DNA of 64,000 bases from an uncultured Phycisphaeraceae bacterium (GCA_937899905.1 CALCCF010000041.1:43605-107604); one strand, 5' to 3'; counted from the first letter of the stretch, positions 53,101 to 63,115 are shown. Notes: generated from the letters alone by a model not told the origin. A program made the numbers and translations.

Positions 53101-56100
53101 ATGACCCAAGCCACCACCACGCCCAGCACCCCTGCACACCGCTACAACGCGGCCCTGGCCAACGCCATCGAGCCCAAGTGGCAGCAACGTTGGCAGGACG
53201 CCGGCGTGTACCACCGGCCCAACCCAGGCGAGCCGGGCTTCGACGCCTCCAAGCCCAAGTACTACCTGCTCGACATGTTCCCGTATCCCTCGGGCGCGGG
53301 GCTGCACGTCGGCCACCCCGAGGGGTACACGGCCACCGACATCCTGGGCCGCTATCGCAAGATGGCGGGCTCCAACGTGCTCCATGTCATGGGCTGGGAT
53401 GCCTTCGGGCTGCCCGCCGAGCAGCACGCGATCAACACGGGCGAGCATCCGGCGACCTTCACCCGCGGCACGATTGATACGTTCCGTCGCCAGTTGCAGC
53501 GTTTCGGCTTCGCGTACGACTGGTCGCGCGAAGTTGCCACGATCGACGAGTCGTTCTATCGCTGGACGCAGTGGATCTTCTTGAAGCTCTATGACTCGTG
53601 GTTCGATCCCTGGCAGAACAAGGCCCGGCCCATCGCCGAGTTGCGACAAGAGCTCGAGGGGGGCGACCTGCGTATCGCCCCCGATGGCGAGCTGGTGCAT
53701 GTTGGACGGACCGCCAAGACGCTCATGGCCATCGGCGGCGAGGCCGGCACGCAACGCCGCTGGCACGAGCTGTCCGAGCGCGAGCAGCGCGAGGTGATCG
53801 ACGATCAGCGCCTCGCGTACGTTGGCGAGCAGACCGTCAACTGGTGCCCGAAGCTTGGCACCGTGCTGGCCAACGAAGAGGTCATCGACGGCCGCAGCGA
53901 GCGCGGCAGCCACCCGGTCTTCCGCAAGCCGCTGAAGCAGTGGATGCTGCGCATCACGTCCTACGCGCAACGCTTACTCGATGGGTTGGAGACCGTCGAC
54001 TGGCCCGACGACACGCTGACCAAGCAGCGCAACTGGATCGGCAAGAGCGTGGGTGCCGAGGTCGACTTTGCGCTCGACATCGACACCGACGATCCCGAGA
54101 TCGATGCCGACTTGCCGCCGGTGCTGCGTGTGTTTACGACGCGGCCGGACACAGTCTTCGGCGCGACGTTCATGGTGATCGCCCCCGAGCACCCGGTGGT
54201 CGACGCCGTCTTGCGTACACCGAGGCCCGAGACGCCAACGGACGAGTTGCGTGCATACGCCGAGAAGGCCCGGAACACCGCCGACGTCGATCGCCAGGCC
54301 GCCAAGGAGAAGACCGGCGTCTTCACCGGGCTGCACGCGATCAACCCCGTGACGGGCGAACGCGTCCCCGTGTACGTCGCCGACTACGTGCTTATGGGCT
54401 ACGGCTACGGCGCGATCATGGCCGTGCCGGGTCACGACGATCGCGACTACGCATTCGCCGAGAAGTTCGATCTGCGCATCCGCGATGTGGTCTACCCGCT
54501 CGCGATCTCGGCGATGGCGTACTACGCCAGCCACGCTGCCGCTGGCGAGACCGAGGACGAGACCTGGGTCGTCGTACTGGCCGACATGCTGGGTTACGTC
54601 ACGAGCAATGAGGTTGCGCCAGCCGACTTCGACAATGCCCTGACACACGTCCGCATGAACCGCCGCGGTGAGAAGCCCGTGCCCGATGATCGCAAGGCGA
54701 TCATCGACGTCAGCCCGTCGGACTTGGCGGACACCGCACGCTGGCGCGGTGCCGTGCGTGCGCAGTGGGTTGACACGATCGAGAGCCTCTTCGGCGAGAG
54801 CTTTGACAAGCTAGAGCGTGTATTCGCCGACGGCGGGTACTTTGCCAACCAGGGCCGCTGCTACGAGGGCGCGGGCTACGCGACCAACTCGACTGCGACG
54901 GTCGAGGGCAAGTCCGTCTCGCTCGATGGCATGCCGACAAGCAAGGCAAAGGCGGTTATCACAGATTGGCTCGACGAGACCGGCATCGGCCGCAGCCGCG
55001 TGAACTTCAAGCTGCGCGACTGGCTCTTCAGCCGCCAGCGATACTGGGGCGAGCCGTTCCCCATCGTGTTCACCGAGGACGGCGACCACTACCCGCTCGA
55101 CGAGAGTGCCCTTCCGCTGACGCTGCCCGACATCGCCGACTACGAGCCCGCCGAGAGCGAGGACCCCCAGCCGCTGCTTTCCAAGGCGACCGACTGGGTG
55201 CGCACGACCGCGGGCGAGGCCGGCTGCTCGGCCCTCGATCCCAACACGGTGGTCCACCGCGAGACCAACACCATGCCCGGCTGGGCCGGCAGCTGCTGGT
55301 ACTACCTGCGCTACGCCGACCCGCACAACGTCGAGGCGTTCTGTTCGAAGGAAGCCCAGCAATACTGGCTCGGCCAGGGCGGCGTCGACCTGTACATCGG
55401 CGGCTCCGAGCACGCCGTGCTGCACCTGCTGTACGCCCGCTTCTGGCACATGGTGCTCTACGACCTGGGCTACGTCGATTCGCCCGAGCCGTTCCGCAAG
55501 CTGTTCCACCAGGGGTTGATCACGGCGTTCAGCTTCCAGCGGCCCGACAAGACCCTCGCGCCCAACGACACCGCCGAGGAGGTCTCCGAAGGCGAGTACG
55601 TTGAGAAGGGTACGGGCGTGAAGCTCACACCGGTCGTCGCCAAGATGAGCAAGACGCTCAAGAACGTGGTGAACCCCGACGACATCATCGCCGAGTACGG
55701 CGCCGATACCTTCCGCATCTACGAGATGTACATGGGCCCGCTGGACGCGTCCAAGCCCTGGAACACACGTGACATCATGGGCCTGCACCGCTTCTTGCAG
55801 CGGCTGTGGCGGTTAATCATAAACGAAGAGACCGGCTTGCCCCGATTGGCCGACTCGGCGGATGCCGACGTCGAGAAGCAGCTGCACCGCACGATCGCCA
55901 AGGTCGAGGGCGACATCGAGCGGCTCGGCTTCAACACGGCCATCGCCGCGATGATCGAGCTGGTGAACCTGGCGACCACCAAGGCGAGCTCCGGTGCCGT
56001 CTTCACCGAGCAGCAGGCCCGGCGGTTGGCGGCCATCCTCGCGCCGTTCGCGCCACACACGGCCGACGAGCTCCACGAGCGACTGGGCGGGGTCGACTAC

Positions 56101-56361
56101 GCCGGCCAGTCGGTTTCGACGCTCTACAACAGCACCTGGCCCGAGTACGACGAGCGCCAACTGGTCGACGACGAGGTCGAGGTCGCCGTCCAGATCCTCG
56201 GCAAGGTCAAGGCGCGCATCATGGTGCCCGCCGACGCCGACCCCAAGCGTCTCGAGTCGATCGCGCTCGAGCACGACGAGATCAAGCCTTTGCTCGAGGG
56301 CAAGACCGTGCGCAAGGTCATCGCCGTTCCGGGACGGCTGGTGAACATCGTCGCCAACTGA
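53101..56361 (+). CDS. leuS: Leucine--tRNA ligase
   Basis: Class I synthetase charging tRNA-Leu, with an editing domain. 1086 aa versus about 860 normally. The HIGH box is LHVGHPEGYTATD; KYYLLDMFPYPSGAGLHVGH is diagnostic. The CP1 editing domain includes TTRPDTVFGATFMVIAPEHP, the KMSKS loop is VAKMSKTLKNVVNPDD, and the C-terminal anticodon domain follows. Two extra segments are present: about 80 aa after the Zn/connective region (IAELRQELEGGDLRIAPDGE...) and ~120 aa in the editing/CP region (RKAIIDVSPSDLADTARWRG...). GAGG 5 nt before the ATG. Confidence 0.96.
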   Translation: MTQATTTPSTPAHRYNAALANAIEPKWQQRWQDAGVYHRPNPGEPGFDASKPKYYLLDMFPYPSGAGLHVGHPEGYTATDILGRYRKMAGSNVLHVMGWDAFGLPAEQHAINTGEHPATFTRGTIDTFRRQLQRFGFAYDWSREVATIDESFYRWTQWIFLKLYDSWFDPWQNKARPIAELRQELEGGDLRIAPDGELVHVGRTAKTLMAIGGEAGTQRRWHELSEREQREVIDDQRLAYVGEQTVNWCPKLGTVLANEEVIDGRSERGSHPVFRKPLKQWMLRITSYAQRLLDGLETVDWPDDTLTKQRNWIGKSVGAEVDFALDIDTDDPEIDADLPPVLRVFTTRPDTVFGATFMVIAPEHPVVDAVLRTPRPETPTDELRAYAEKARNTADVDRQAAKEKTGVFTGLHAINPVTGERVPVYVADYVLMGYGYGAIMAVPGHDDRDYAFAEKFDLRIRDVVYPLAISAMAYYASHAAAGETEDETWVVVLADMLGYVTSNEVAPADFDNALTHVRMNRRGEKPVPDDRKAIIDVSPSDLADTARWRGAVRAQWVDTIESLFGESFDKLERVFADGGYFANQGRCYEGAGYATNSTATVEGKSVSLDGMPTSKAKAVITDWLDETGIGRSRVNFKLRDWLFSRQRYWGEPFPIVFTEDGDHYPLDESALPLTLPDIADYEPAESEDPQPLLSKATDWVRTTAGEAGCSALDPNTVVHRETNTMPGWAGSCWYYLRYADPHNVEAFCSKEAQQYWLGQGGVDLYIGGSEHAVLHLLYARFWHMVLYDLGYVDSPEPFRKLFHQGLITAFSFQRPDKTLAPNDTAEEVSEGEYVEKGTGVKLTPVVAKMSKTLKNVVNPDDIIAEYGADTFRIYEMYMGPLDASKPWNTRDIMGLHRFLQRLWRLIINEETGLPRLADSADADVEKQLHRTIAKVEGDIERLGFNTAIAAMIELVNLATTKASSGAVFTEQQARRLAAILAPFAPHTADELHERLGGVDYAGQSVSTLYNSTWPEYDERQLVDDEVEVAVQILGKVKARIMVPADADPKRLESIALEHDEIKPLLEGKTVRKVIAVPGRLVNIVAN

Positions 56362-56382
56362 GCGAGTTCTGCGAGGTTTGCG

Positions 56383-58509
56383 TTAGCCGCGAATCTCGGC
56401 GCCGACCGCCTGCTTGAGCGCCTCGATCGCACGCTCCATCTGCGGGTCGACCTCTTCGTGCCGCAACGTGCGCTCGTCATCGCGGTAGGCCAGCCGGAGC
56501 GTGACGCTCTTCTTGCCCGCCCCGACCTGCTTGCCGGCATACGTGCCCACGAACCCAACGTGCTGCAGCCGCTCGAGATCGAGACCAAGCACGGCCTCCT
56601 CGATCTTCGCCCAAGGCGTGTCTTGGGAGACGACAACCGAGAGGTCGCGCTCGATCCCCGGGAACGCCGGCAGCGCATGCACACGCGGCGTGGGGGGGTA
56701 GGCCACGAGCAGCGGTTCGAGCTCGAGCTCCGCGACGATCACCGGCCGATCGAGGTCGAACGTGGCCAGGGTTGCTTTGGACGGGAGCCCGAAGTATCCA
56801 AGCGGCACGGGCGCATGGCCGTCGCCCGGATCGACGGACACCCGCCCCGCGTTGGCCGCATCCATCGCCGGCGGCAGGTCGCCGCCCGTTTCGACCCGCA
56901 CGCGTGCGCCATGCCCGAAGCACAGCGAGACCATCGCCTCGATGCCGGCCTTCGCCACACGCACGCCTTGCTGGATGTCCTCGGGCTTGGCCTTCGCACC
57001 GTCGCCGCCGGCGTCGACGACCATCGAGAGCTTGCGCGATTCCTCGTTGGTGCCCGCGCCCTTCGACCAGTACGTCGCCGCGACCTCGAACAGCCGCAGG
57101 CCGCCCGCTTGCTGGACCTGCGCGTCGCGATTCACGCGACGACACGTCAGCAAGCTCGGCAGCAGGCTCGGCCGCAGCGTCGGCTCCGCGCCACGCCGAT
57201 CATCATCGACGTTGACGATGGACCCACCTGCGGGCAAGAACGGCTCGGCCTTGTCCGGGCTCGTAAAGCTGAAGGTCACTGTCTCGAAGAAGCCAAGCCC
57301 GGTGAGCGCGCTGGAGATCGCCTCCATCGCGCGCTCCTCGGGTTGCGGCGGCTGGGCCTTGATGGCCAGGCGTCGCGCCAGCGGCACCGCGTCGAACCCG
57401 CGGAGCCTGGCGATCTCTTCGATGAGATCGATCTCGCGCGTCAGATCGTGGGCCCGTTGCGGCGGTGGGGTGCACGCCAGCGCGTCGCCCTGGACGCCAA
57501 CGGCGATGTCGACCGAACGCAGCAACCGAACGATCTCGTCCGCCGGCGTCTCGATGCCGAGCACCGCCGCGCATCGCTGCGGCCGTAGCGTGATGGCCCT
57601 TGCCTCGGGCATCGGTGCGCCCTCGACCAAGGCGCCCTCGCAGAGCGTGCCGCCGGTCAGCTGCGCGATCAGCCGAGCCGCGATCTCTGCCGCCGGCAGG
57701 CACGTCCGAGGATCCACGACACGCTCAAACCGATGGCTCGCGTCCGTCCGCACGCCATGCGCTCGGCTGGCGGCGCGAACCCGCGCGGGGTCCCAGGTTG
57801 CGACCTCGAGCACGATGTTGGTGGTCGCCTCGCTGACCTCCGAATCCTTGCCGCCGATGACGCCCGCCAGCGAGGTCGCTTTCGCGCCGTCCGCGACGAC
57901 GATCTCGCCAGCCTTCAGCTTGCGATCCGCGGCATCCAGGGTCGTCAGTGGCTCACCATCCACCGCCTCGCGGATGACCAGGCGCCGGCCGTCCAACGTA
58001 TCGAGATCGAACACGTGGCTGGGGTTGCCCATCTCAAGGTTCAGCCAGTTTGTGACGTCGACCGCGTTGTTGATCGAACGCTGGCCGACACTCTCGAGCA
58101 GCGACCGCAGCCAGTCCGGGCTTGGTCCGATCTTTGCATTGATGATCACATGGGCCGTGAACGTGGGGCACGCAGGCCGGTCGCCCGCGGAACACTCGTT
58201 GACCAGCGTCAGGTGGTCGGCCACCGACGGGCCGCGCGGCACCTCATCGATCGCTCGCGGCTTTAGCATCCGCCCGGTCAGCGCCGCGATCTCGCGGGCG
58301 AGGCCGAGGTGGCTCAGGCAATCGCCGCGATTGCTGGTGACCTCAACGTCCAGCAGGGCGTCGTCGCCCTTGGGCTCGATGCCGTCCAGCGGGAAGCCGG
58401 CCGCGGTCAGCGCGGTGTCGACCTCGTCGGCCGTAAGCGGCGAATCGGCGTTCTCACCCCCCGCGCCCTGGTCGAGCAGGGAGGCGAGCCATCTGAGGCT
58501 TGCGTCCAT
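56383..58509 (-). CDS. pheT: Phenylalanine--tRNA ligase beta subunit lacking the tRNA-binding (EMAP-II-like) domain
   Basis: 708 aa from the ATG at 58509. The N-terminal WLASLLDQ block is followed almost directly by DVEVTSNRGDCLSHLGLARE, where other PheT proteins have a ~110-aa OB-fold tRNA-binding domain (residues ~40-150); that domain is missing. B3/B4 editing (GQRSINNAVDVTNWLNLEMG, GVRTDASHRFERVVDP), B5, the catalytic-like core and the C-terminal FDX-ACB anticodon domain (RVHALPAFPGIERDLSVVVS) are present. The TACCCT box ends 8 nt before the ATG. Confidence 0.95.
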   Translation of the reverse strand: MDASLRWLASLLDQGAGGENADSPLTADEVDTALTAAGFPLDGIEPKGDDALLDVEVTSNRGDCLSHLGLAREIAALTGRMLKPRAIDEVPRGPSVADHLTLVNECSAGDRPACPTFTAHVIINAKIGPSPDWLRSLLESVGQRSINNAVDVTNWLNLEMGNPSHVFDLDTLDGRRLVIREAVDGEPLTTLDAADRKLKAGEIVVADGAKATSLAGVIGGKDSEVSEATTNIVLEVATWDPARVRAASRAHGVRTDASHRFERVVDPRTCLPAAEIAARLIAQLTGGTLCEGALVEGAPMPEARAITLRPQRCAAVLGIETPADEIVRLLRSVDIAVGVQGDALACTPPPQRAHDLTREIDLIEEIARLRGFDAVPLARRLAIKAQPPQPEERAMEAISSALTGLGFFETVTFSFTSPDKAEPFLPAGGSIVNVDDDRRGAEPTLRPSLLPSLLTCRRVNRDAQVQQAGGLRLFEVAATYWSKGAGTNEESRKLSMVVDAGGDGAKAKPEDIQQGVRVAKAGIEAMVSLCFGHGARVRVETGGDLPPAMDAANAGRVSVDPGDGHAPVPLGYFGLPSKATLATFDLDRPVIVAELELEPLLVAYPPTPRVHALPAFPGIERDLSVVVSQDTPWAKIEEAVLGLDLERLQHVGFVGTYAGKQVGAGKKSVTLRLAYRDDERTLRHEEVDPQMERAIEALKQAVGAEIRG

Positions 58510-58517
58510 AGGGGCCA

Positions 58518-58523
58518 AGGGTA
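58518..58523 (-). promoter_or_regulatory. Leaderless-type -10 of pheT
   Basis: TACCCT, 8 nt, ATG; no SD. It forms half of a 59-bp divergent promoter region with the 58558 box. Confidence 0.45.
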
Positions 58524-58557
58524 TGGCCGCGCCCTTCCCGCAGGGGTCGAGCGGTGG

Positions 58558-58563
58558 TACGCT
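58558..58563 (+). promoter_or_regulatory. Leaderless-type -10 of the 58569 lipoprotein gene
   Basis: TACGCT, CTGCC (5 nt), ATG; no SD. Confidence 0.45.
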
Positions 58564-58568
58564 CTGCC

Positions 58569-59183
58569 ATGCCACGACCGGCCCGGTGCTGCCAACTCGC
58601 GACGATCCTGCTATTGACTGCCTTGCTGTGCGCGGTGACAAGCCTTCCTGGCTGCGGCGGCCAAGCCTTGATCACACAAGACGAGGCCCCTTCCGCCCCC
58701 GCCTCGGCGGTCGCCCCCGCCGGGCTGAGCGTCCGGGCTGAGGTCCACGTCCGCGACACCATCGCCGCCCGGCGGTACACCTCGGGTGTCTACCTGCTCG
58801 AGCCCGATGGCACCCTCAGAGCGGGCGGGCCCCAGCCCCGCTCGGCGGACGATCCGATGCCCGCCCTGCCGCAGTACCCGCCCATCCTGAGGCGGCTCGA
58901 TCCCTCGGACGTCAACCGCGTGTGGCGGCTCATCGGCGGCACGACCCTCGCCGACCCCGACAGCCCCGAGCGCATCCCGCCGATCCAGGACTGGGCGCCG
59001 CTGCCGAACCGTTCGATCGCGCTGGTCCAGATCCGCGACCGCAACGGCACGCGTCGCTTCGCCGTCTCGCTCACCGGCGCCACGCCCGCCGCTATCGAGG
59101 CCCAGGCGTTGGTCGAACGCCTCCAGGCCCTCGCGTGGAACACGCCGCAGCCATTGACCCCAACGAGCACAACCGGCCGGTAG
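58569..59183 (+). CDS. Lipoprotein of unknown function
   Basis: 204 aa. Signal peptide with lipobox SLPGC (Cys near 29), an Ala/Pro-rich linker, then a ~140-aa alpha/beta domain (LSVRAEVHVRDTIAARRYTS, GVYLLEPDGTLRAGG, RLDPSDVNRVWRLIGGTTLA, IQDWAPLPNRSIALVQIRDR). Cell-envelope location inferred from the lipobox. It sits 20 bp before the hsp70 gene on the same strand and is divergent from pheT. Confidence 0.7.
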   Translation: MPRPARCCQLATILLLTALLCAVTSLPGCGGQALITQDEAPSAPASAVAPAGLSVRAEVHVRDTIAARRYTSGVYLLEPDGTLRAGGPQPRSADDPMPALPQYPPILRRLDPSDVNRVWRLIGGTTLADPDSPERIPPIQDWAPLPNRSIALVQIRDRNGTRRFAVSLTGATPAAIEAQALVERLQALAWNTPQPLTPTSTTGR

Positions 59184-59191
59184 CGAATCGC

Positions 59192-59197
59192 TAGCCT
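59192..59197 (+). promoter_or_regulatory. Leaderless-type -10 of the hsp70 gene
   Basis: TAGCCT, TCGCCA (6 nt), ATG; no SD. Confidence 0.45.
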
Positions 59198-59203
59198 TCG
59201 CCA

Positions 59204-61183
59204 ATGGACGAGACCGCTACCGGCAAGACCGACCCGATCATCGGGATCGACCTGGGGACAACCAATTCTCTGGCCGCCTTCGCCGACGAGCGCGGCCCGC
59301 GCGTCCTGGGCGATAGCGCGAGCGGGTCGGGCATCGTCCCCAGCGTGGTCCGCTACGAGCCCCAGGCCGACGGCTCGTTCGAGACGATCGTCGGCCTCGA
59401 TGCCCGAGAGCGGGCCGTCGAGTTTCCCCAGCACACCGTCGCCAGCGCGAAGCGGCTGATGGGCCGATCGCTTGAGGACGCCGCGGGCGACGCGCCGTAC
59501 TTGCCCTACCAACTTATCGCGGGCCCACGAGACATGGCCGCCGTCGCGATCCCAAGGCAAGGCGGCGAGCCGCTCGTCGTCACGCCGCAGCAGGTGTCAG
59601 CCCAGATCCTCCGAGCCGTGCGTGACAAGGCGGAGCAGGCGCTAGGAATGCCCGTGGGGCGCGCGGTGGTCACCGTGCCGGCGTACTTCGACGACGGCCA
59701 GCGCCAGGCCACGCGCGACGCCGGCCGCCTCGCGGGTCTCGAGGTCGTCCGCATCGTCTCCGAGCCCACGGCCGCCGCGCTCGCCTACGGACTGGGCTCG
59801 GCCCAGCGATCCAAGCAAGAGCCCACGACCGTCGCGGTTTACGACCTCGGCGGGGGCACGTTCGATATCTCCATCCTGCGGATCACGCCAAGCCCAACGG
59901 AGGGCGCGCCGGCGATCTTCCAGGTGCTCGCCACCGACGGTGATACGCGACTGGGCGGCGATGACGCCGACCACACGCTCGTCGCGTTGTTCCTCACCGA
60001 GATTAACGAGAGGTTCGGCCTGGGACTACCCGAGGACATCGCCCAAGGGCTCGCAGCATGCCCTCCGCAGACCCGCCGCGCACTGCTTACGTTCGCCCAA
60101 GACGTGAAGCATCGCTTGAGCGAGGAGGACAGCGCCGCCGTCGCGATCGATCTCGGGGAGGGCCGCGTGTACGACCGCACGATTGCGCGCACCGAGCTCG
60201 AGGAGCGCATCGAGCCCTGGATCGCCCGCTCGCTGGCCGCCTGCGATCGTGCCAAGCGGCAAGCCGCCAAGCAGCCCGGCGGTGAGACCATCGACGCCGT
60301 GGTGCTGGTCGGTGGCTCGACGCGCGTTCCCGCCGTCCGCCGCGCCGTGGGCGACTTCTTCGGCATGGAGCCCTACACCGCGCTCGACCCCGATCGCGTG
60401 GTCGCGTTGGGCGCCGCCGTGCAGGCCGCCACGCTCGCGGGCGTGAGCCGCAACAGCCTGCTGCTCGACGCCATACCGCTGAGCCTGGGCATCGAGACCG
60501 TCGGTGGCGCGGTCGCCAAGCTCATCCACGCCGGCGCGACCGTGCCCGCGCGCGCCAAAGAGACCTTCTCCACCAGCGTCGACAACCAGACCGCCATCGA
60601 GTTAAAGGTCCTGCAGGGTGAGCGCGAGATGGCCGAGGACTGCCGCGCGCTCGGCGAGTTCCGCCTCCGTGGGATTCCGCCCATGCCCGCCGGCGTGCCG
60701 CAACTGCAGGTCGAGTTCCTGGTCGACGCCAACGGCGTGCTCAACGTATCCGCGATCGAGCAGCGCTCGGGCGAGACCGCCACGCTCCAGATCATCCCCA
60801 ATCACGGGCTGACGCGCGACGAGGTCGACTCGATCGAGGCGGAAGCCATCGAGCACGCACGCGACGACATGACGCGGCACCGCATCGTCGACCTGGTCGC
60901 GCACGCGGCGCTCGACATCAAGTGGATCAATGATGCCATGGTGCGCGCTGGTGAGGCACTCGATGTCGACACTCGCGCGCGAATCGAGGGAGTTGTCCGA
61001 GAGGTCTCCGAGCTCGCCGAGCGCGCAAAGGCCGACTGGCGATCGATTGACGCCGACGCGTTCTATCGGGCGAAGCAGGCGATGGACGAAGCCAGCGTGC
61101 CGCTGCACGAGGCCGCGATCTCGCAATCCCTCAAAGGCCTGCCAAGCGACGCGACCGGACCTCGGCAAAACCCCGATCGGTGA
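59204..61183 (+). CDS. Hsp70 chaperone (HscA-like DnaK family)
   Basis: 659 aa. An ATPase domain with [52 protein letters not shown] and [14 protein letters not shown]. The substrate-binding domain follows ([60 protein letters not shown]). The C-terminal lid lacks the EEVD-like or acidic DnaK tail. [20 protein letters not shown] recalls HscA, the Fe-S cluster chaperone, but no isc genes are near, so a second DnaK paralogue is as likely. No dnaJ or grpE nearby. Confidence 0.88.
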   Translation: MDETATGKTDPIIGIDLGTTNSLAAFADERGPRVLGDSASGSGIVPSVVRYEPQADGSFETIVGLDARERAVEFPQHTVASAKRLMGRSLEDAAGDAPYLPYQLIAGPRDMAAVAIPRQGGEPLVVTPQQVSAQILRAVRDKAEQALGMPVGRAVVTVPAYFDDGQRQATRDAGRLAGLEVVRIVSEPTAAALAYGLGSAQRSKQEPTTVAVYDLGGGTFDISILRITPSPTEGAPAIFQVLATDGDTRLGGDDADHTLVALFLTEINERFGLGLPEDIAQGLAACPPQTRRALLTFAQDVKHRLSEEDSAAVAIDLGEGRVYDRTIARTELEERIEPWIARSLAACDRAKRQAAKQPGGETIDAVVLVGGSTRVPAVRRAVGDFFGMEPYTALDPDRVVALGAAVQAATLAGVSRNSLLLDAIPLSLGIETVGGAVAKLIHAGATVPARAKETFSTSVDNQTAIELKVLQGEREMAEDCRALGEFRLRGIPPMPAGVPQLQVEFLVDANGVLNVSAIEQRSGETATLQIIPNHGLTRDEVDSIEAEAIEHARDDMTRHRIVDLVAHAALDIKWINDAMVRAGEALDVDTRARIEGVVREVSELAERAKADWRSIDADAFYRAKQAMDEASVPLHEAAISQSLKGLPSDATGPRQNPDR

Positions 61184-61321
61184 CGGGCTCTCAGTCGCCG
61201 GGCATCCATGCAGATGACCGCAGGATTCGAGGCTCTCTCCGGCTGCCGTTCATTCCGGGAAGAGTCTGACGCCAGGACCACCGCCCACGCGCAAACCGAT
61301 GGTGCTCCCGCACCCCGGGGC

Positions 61322-61349
61322 TTGCGGTGTGGCCAGAACGAACTAAACT
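61322..61349 (+). promoter_or_regulatory. Candidate promoter of the secretion cluster
   Basis: TTGCGG, 16-bp spacer, TAAACT, about 70 bp before gspF. The 237-bp gap after the hsp70 gene holds nothing else I can name. Confidence 0.4.
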
Positions 61350-61420
61350 CCGATGAGGACCGTGAGAGGGCGGCCCAAGGCTGTCGCCACAGCCGCACAG
61401 AAGATCCAAACGGAACACGA

Positions 61421-62632
61421 ATGTCTAGAGCCGCCAAGGGACCATCTCCATTCCTCTTCCTGGCCAGCGGGCCTGCAGGGGGCAAGCGCCTGGGCGTCCG
61501 CAGCGCCGCCAGCGAGCGGGCCCTCGCGTCCGTGCTGGGCCGCGAACGCCGGGTCCTGGTCTGGTCCCGCCGCCTGCCGGCGTGGATCGGTAGCTCGGGG
61601 CAGATGGGCCTCAAGGACCAGGCCCAGTTCAACGCCGTGTTGGGTCAACTGATCTCACGTGGTGTGCCACTGGTTGAAGCGCTCGACGTCACCGCCTCGG
61701 CGGTCGACGCCTCGCACGCCGATCGCATCCGCCGCGTGCGCGCCCAGGTCGCCGGCGGCGCGATGTTCGCCGACGCGTGCGCCAAGGTTGGCGTCGTCGA
61801 TCCGGTGACCTCGGCGGTCTACCGGGCCGCGGAGCGTACCGGAGACCTCGGCGGGGCGTGCGCGCAGATCGCTCGGACGGCCGAGCGACAGGTCAAGGTG
61901 CGCAGCCAGGCGATCACGCTCATGTTCTACCCGATCATCGTGCTGGGCGTCAGCGTCCTCGCGGGCTGGGCCATGCTCACGTTCATCGTCCCGATGATCG
62001 GGAAGAGCTTGGAGCGCATGAACAGCGACCTGCCGTGGATTACGACCGCGATGATGGGCACCGGCAAGGCGATCCAGTCGAACCTCGGACTCTTCTTTCT
62101 CGGTGTGCTCGCACTGGTCATCGCCATCATCGTGCTCCGCCGTGCGGTGTTCTCGATTGTCTGGAACGTGATCCGCCGCCTCCCCGGCATGCGCGAGCTT
62201 GTTCTTGCCCAGGAGACGACCCGCTTCTTCTCGGTCATGGCCGCGATGACGCGTTCGGGCGTGACGCTCGCGGATGCGCTGGTCGTCGGCTATCGAACCG
62301 TGAGCCACGGAAAGCTGCGCAAGCAGCTGCAGACGCTCCAGCGCAAGCTGGTCGAGGGCGGCCAGCTCGCGAAACTGATCGAAGACGTCCACGCTCTTCC
62401 ACTGCCCGTGCGCAAGCTGCTCATCGCGGCGGAGCGTTCGGGCGACCTGGAAGACGCGTTCGATGGGCTGGCCGATGACATGGCCGACGAGGTCGAGCGC
62501 CGCAGCACGCGCGCGCTCGCCGTGCTGGAGCCGGGGCTGATCATCTTTATGTTCCTGATGATCGGCTCGATGGTCTTGGCCATCATGCTGCCGCTCTTTA
62601 CCGCAACCGCAGATCTGAGCGCGGGGGGCTAA
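61421..62632 (+). CDS. gspF: Type II secretion / type IV pilus inner-membrane platform protein GspF
   Basis: 403 aa from the ATG at 61421. Two T2SSF domains (QFNAVLGQLISRGVPLVEAL and RFFSVMAAMTRSGVTLADAL) are separated by TM helices (ITLMFYPIIVLGVSVLAGWA, GLFFLGVLALVIAIIVLRRA), with a third at the C-terminus (LIIFMFLMIGSMVLAIMLPL). The domain layout matches GspF/PilC. It begins a cluster with three pseudopilin-like genes; the ATPase (gspE) and secretin are not in the window. Confidence 0.88.
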   Translation: MSRAAKGPSPFLFLASGPAGGKRLGVRSAASERALASVLGRERRVLVWSRRLPAWIGSSGQMGLKDQAQFNAVLGQLISRGVPLVEALDVTASAVDASHADRIRRVRAQVAGGAMFADACAKVGVVDPVTSAVYRAAERTGDLGGACAQIARTAERQVKVRSQAITLMFYPIIVLGVSVLAGWAMLTFIVPMIGKSLERMNSDLPWITTAMMGTGKAIQSNLGLFFLGVLALVIAIIVLRRAVFSIVWNVIRRLPGMRELVLAQETTRFFSVMAAMTRSGVTLADALVVGYRTVSHGKLRKQLQTLQRKLVEGGQLAKLIEDVHALPLPVRKLLIAAERSGDLEDAFDGLADDMADEVERRSTRALAVLEPGLIIFMFLMIGSMVLAIMLPLFTATADLSAGG

Positions 62633-62701
62633 CGGGATTAGCCCAGCCGCGCATCGACGTATCGAAGAGTTCGACTCGAGGGACCCCAAGGAAAGACGAT
62701 C

Positions 62702-63109
62702 ATGACACACCGCACAACACAACCACGGCGGAACGCGCGACGCGGCTTCTCGCTGCTCGAACTCACGCTGGTGATCCTTATCATCGGCGTGCTCATGGGC
62801 GTTGCCGCCGTTGCCTTCGGCCCTGCGCTCGTGCGCGGCAAGACCACGGCGACCAAGGCGAGCATGACCACGCTCAAGCGCTCGATCACCGAGTTCCAGG
62901 GCATCAACAACCAGTACCCCGCGGTGCTGACGGCACTCGATCCGGACTTCGTTGACCCACTACCCGACGATGGTTGGGGCAACCCGTTCTACTACGCCGC
63001 ACCGGGCACGGGTGGACGCCCGTTCGACCTCATCAGCGCGGGGGAGGATGGCTCGTACGGCACGGACGACGACATCGATGTCTGGACCATGGACGAGGAA
63101 GACGCGTAG
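62702..63109 (+). CDS. Major pseudopilin-like protein (GspG-like)
   Basis: 135 aa with a type IV prepilin leader: RRG|FSLLELTLVILIIGVLMG, cut before Phe and with Glu at +5. Then AFGPALVRGKTTATKASMTT and the GspG signature around DDGWGNPFYYAAPGTGGRPF and ISAGEDGSYGTDDDI, the Ca2+ loop typical of GspG. 69 bp after gspF. The GspG annotation is well supported by the second half. Confidence 0.88.
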   Translation: MTHRTTQPRRNARRGFSLLELTLVILIIGVLMGVAAVAFGPALVRGKTTATKASMTTLKRSITEFQGINNQYPAVLTALDPDFVDPLPDDGWGNPFYYAAPGTGGRPFDLISAGEDGSYGTDDDIDVWTMDEEDA

Positions 63110-63115
63110 TCAGCC

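Noticed and set aside
59204-61183. Naming the Hsp70 dnaK or hscA
   Set aside because: C-terminal features point both ways and there are no isc, dnaJ or grpE neighbours; left without a symbol.
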